In this document: piece by piece, positions 62,673-64,000 of the stretch
Layout of the letters: each line of letters begins with the position of its first letter
Position numbering within the stretch: position 1 is the first letter of the stretch
NCBI GenBank assembly: GCA_964395095.1
Contig: CAYMZZ010000007.1
Coordinates: 186,001-250,000 of the forward strand
Source: CAYMZZ01 sp964395095
GTDB lineage: Bacteria; Bacteroidota; Bacteroidia; Chitinophagales; Chitinophagaceae
Direction: 5' to 3'
Length of the DNA stretch: 64,000 nucleotides
Program-made: the position numbers and the translations under genes
Notes under the pieces: model-generated
Databases searched by the model: none
What the model saw: the letters and a program-made list of their open reading frames with translations, nothing else
Told to the model about the DNA's origin: nothing

Positions 62673-63347
62673 ATGAAAAATCACGAATCCAACACCGTAA
62701 TTAAAGTTGCGATTGCCGATGACCATGCCCTTTTCCGTACCGGCGTAAAAACCTCCCTTTCCAGCCGCAAGGACATACAGATGGTGGCCGAAGCGGAAAA
62801 CGGAATGCAACTGCTTAACCTCCTGCGCCATATTCAGCCCGATGTGGTTTTGCTGGATATCTCCATGCCCATCATGGATGGCCTGGCTACCCTGCCGGAG
62901 ATCAAGAAACTCTACCCCAACGTGAAAGTAATTATGCTCAGCATGCACAACGATCATTCCGTGATCTCACGCATGATGGAGATCGGCGCCAACTCCTACC
63001 TGACCAAGGAGTCGGGCTCCGAAATGATCTACGATGCCATCCGCACCGTGTATGAGCAGGACTTTTTCTTCAACGACCTCACCAATAAGGCCCTGCTCAG
63101 CGGTTTGCGCACCAAGCGCACTACCGAATCGAGCGCACCGGCCGATGTGCAGCTCACCGATAAGGAAATTACCATCCTCAAACTGATGTGCGAGGAAAAA
63201 AGCACCAAGGAAATCGCCGATATAGTGGAGCTGAGCCCCCGCACCGTGGAAGCCATCCGCGATAAACTCAAAACCAAAACCGGCACCAAGTCGATGGCCG
63301 GACTGGTGATGTATGCGGTGAAAGCGGGATTGGTGGAGCAGAATTGA
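62673..63347 (+). CDS. LuxR/NarL-type response regulator
   Basis: The 224-residue protein has a receiver domain (about 10-130) with VAIADDHALFRTGV and the phosphoacceptor Asp62 in DVVLLDISMP, then KESGSEMIYDAIRTV. A LuxR-type helix-turn-helix follows: LTDKEITILKLMCEEKSTKE (split: LTDKEITILKLM, EKSTKEIADIVELSPRTVEA). No histidine kinase is adjacent, so it is an orphan here. It starts at ATG 62673. Confidence 0.92.
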   Translation: MKNHESNTVIKVAIADDHALFRTGVKTSLSSRKDIQMVAEAENGMQLLNLLRHIQPDVVLLDISMPIMDGLATLPEIKKLYPNVKVIMLSMHNDHSVISRMMEIGANSYLTKESGSEMIYDAIRTVYEQDFFFNDLTNKALLSGLRTKRTTESSAPADVQLTDKEITILKLMCEEKSTKEIADIVELSPRTVEAIRDKLKTKTGTKSMAGLVMYAVKAGLVEQN

Positions 63348-63508
63348 GTTATAAGTAATAAGTTTTAAGTCTGCGGATTTCGGTGGAAATGATAGATTTG
63401 AGTATTGTAATCTCAAAAAAATCAGTTCCCTGGATATCCGCAGTTTTGTTTAACTCTCCCCATAACTCATCACTTAAAACTTAAAACTTACAACTTAAAA
63501 CTCCGCGA
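63348..63508. repeat. Inverted-repeat gap before the aminotransferase
   Basis: The left arm at about 63348-63372 has AAGTAATAAGTTTTAAG and the right arm at about 63461-63503 has ACTTAAAACTTAAAACTTA. Inside, CTGCGGAT at 63371-63378 and ATCCGCAG at 63436-63443 form an 8-bp inner inverted repeat. The right arm ends about six bases before the ATG. Confidence 0.8.
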
Positions 63509-64000
63509 ATGCCAATCTCTATCATCAACGGCTCCCTCCATTCCCCCTCTCCCCCCTGGCTTGCCAACAAATCTTTCCGCTATGGGGATGGATTTTTTGA
63601 GACCATGAAATGGAGAGGGGGAAAGCCTTTGCTGGCCGATGACCATTTTGAGCGGTTTTTTTCCACGGCCCGGGCTTTGGGTTACCAGGTGCCGGCCCTG
63701 CTGAAGAAGGAGCGCCTGCTCGATGAAATGGCCCAACTCATCAAAAAGAATGCGGCGGAAAAGCTGGCCCGGATCCGCCTCACGGCCTGGCGCGGTGAGG
63801 GTGGTTTGCTGGAAGGGGACGACACCCTGCACTATGCCATCGAATGCTGGCCCCTGGATGAAGCGATGGATCAGTTCAATGAAAACGGGCTGGTGATCGG
63901 TATTTACCCGGAAGCACGCAAGGCGGCCGATGCCTTTTCGCGCTACAAAACCAATAATTTCCTGGCCTATAGCCTGGCGGCCCGGCATGCCAAAGCCATG
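63509..64000 (+). CDS. Class IV aminotransferase (partial)
   Basis: The gene begins at ATG 63509 and runs off the window end after 164 codons. The PLP-dependent class IV fold is shown by FRYGDGFFETM near residue 25, HFERFFSTARALGY, and the PLP lysine in SRYKTNNFLAYSLAA near residue 150. The family includes branched-chain aminotransferases, D-amino-acid transaminases and 4-amino-4-deoxychorismate lyase; the short spacing and the KTNN site favour the last type, but that needs the full gene. It follows a repeat arm as other genes here do. Confidence 0.82.
   Translation, partial: MPISIINGSLHSPSPPWLANKSFRYGDGFFETMKWRGGKPLLADDHFERFFSTARALGYQVPALLKKERLLDEMAQLIKKNAAEKLARIRLTAWRGEGGLLEGDDTLHYAIECWPLDEAMDQFNENGLVIGIYPEARKAADAFSRYKTNNFLAYSLAARHAKAM

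Overview
The window looks like chromosomal DNA of a Bacteroidetes bacterium, most probably of the Chitinophagaceae. The evidence is the complete Bacteroidetes-type division and cell wall (dcw) cluster, two proteins with type IX secretion C-terminal domains, -7 promoter elements of the TAnnTTTG type, near absence of Shine-Dalgarno sequences, DUF4293, and a DNA-binding-repeat-associated (RAYT) transposase. The assignment is from gene content only; no rRNA or tRNA gene is present to fix it.

Layout. 3-13207 (+): the dcw operon, running from the PASTA tail of ftsI through murE, mraY, murD, ftsW, murG, murC, ftsQ, ftsA and ftsZ, and closed by two tandem terminators. It makes lipid II (MurE, MurD, MurC, MraY, MurG) and the divisome core (FtsI, FtsW, FtsQ, FtsA, FtsZ). 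13306-15057 (-): an ABC exporter pair. 15211-17315 (-): a GH43 lipoprotein and a secreted DUF1080 protein, both linked to glycan use. 17428-19344 (+): a TIGR01777 epimerase and a small metzincin peptidase. 19650-28177 (-): a FadN-like beta-oxidation fusion, a 1275-residue AsmA-like protein and metG. 28473-30418 (+): two tandem LD-carboxypeptidases. 30481-32946 (-): a small secreted protein, a nitronate monooxygenase and a sugar nucleotidyltransferase. 33152-35570 (+): glyA, a DUF4293 protein and a RAYT transposase. 35640-44118 (-): two paralogous T9SS cargo proteins and uvrA. 44389-44970 (+): an ECF sigma factor. 45452-51784 (-): dsbD, a detached DsbD-alpha protein, purQ and two membrane or secreted proteins of unknown role. 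52031-56715 (+): kup, a lipoprotein, a Dabb protein and an alpha/beta hydrolase. 56716-61869 (+): an AT-rich accessory island of five genes ending in rmuC. 62271-62399 (-): a candidate small RNA. 62673 to the end (+): a LuxR-type response regulator and the start of a class IV aminotransferase.

The most unusual structure is in the spaces between genes. At least twelve gaps carry long imperfect inverted repeats made of short simple-sequence units. The left arm (G/T-rich) usually begins next to one gene and the right arm (C/A-rich) ends next to the other. The unit differs from gap to gap (AAACTT/AAGTTT, CCCTAAA/TTTAGGG, AACGTA, AATCAAC, ACTCCCT), but the two arms of one gap use the same unit. 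In several gaps a second inverted repeat built on ATCTGCG/CGCAGAT is nested inside. The AT-rich island with its RmuC nuclease, coiled-coil membrane proteins and attC-like 3' element is the best candidate for an undescribed multi-gene system. The candidate RNA and the shared promoter-operator of the two T9SS proteins are further leads.
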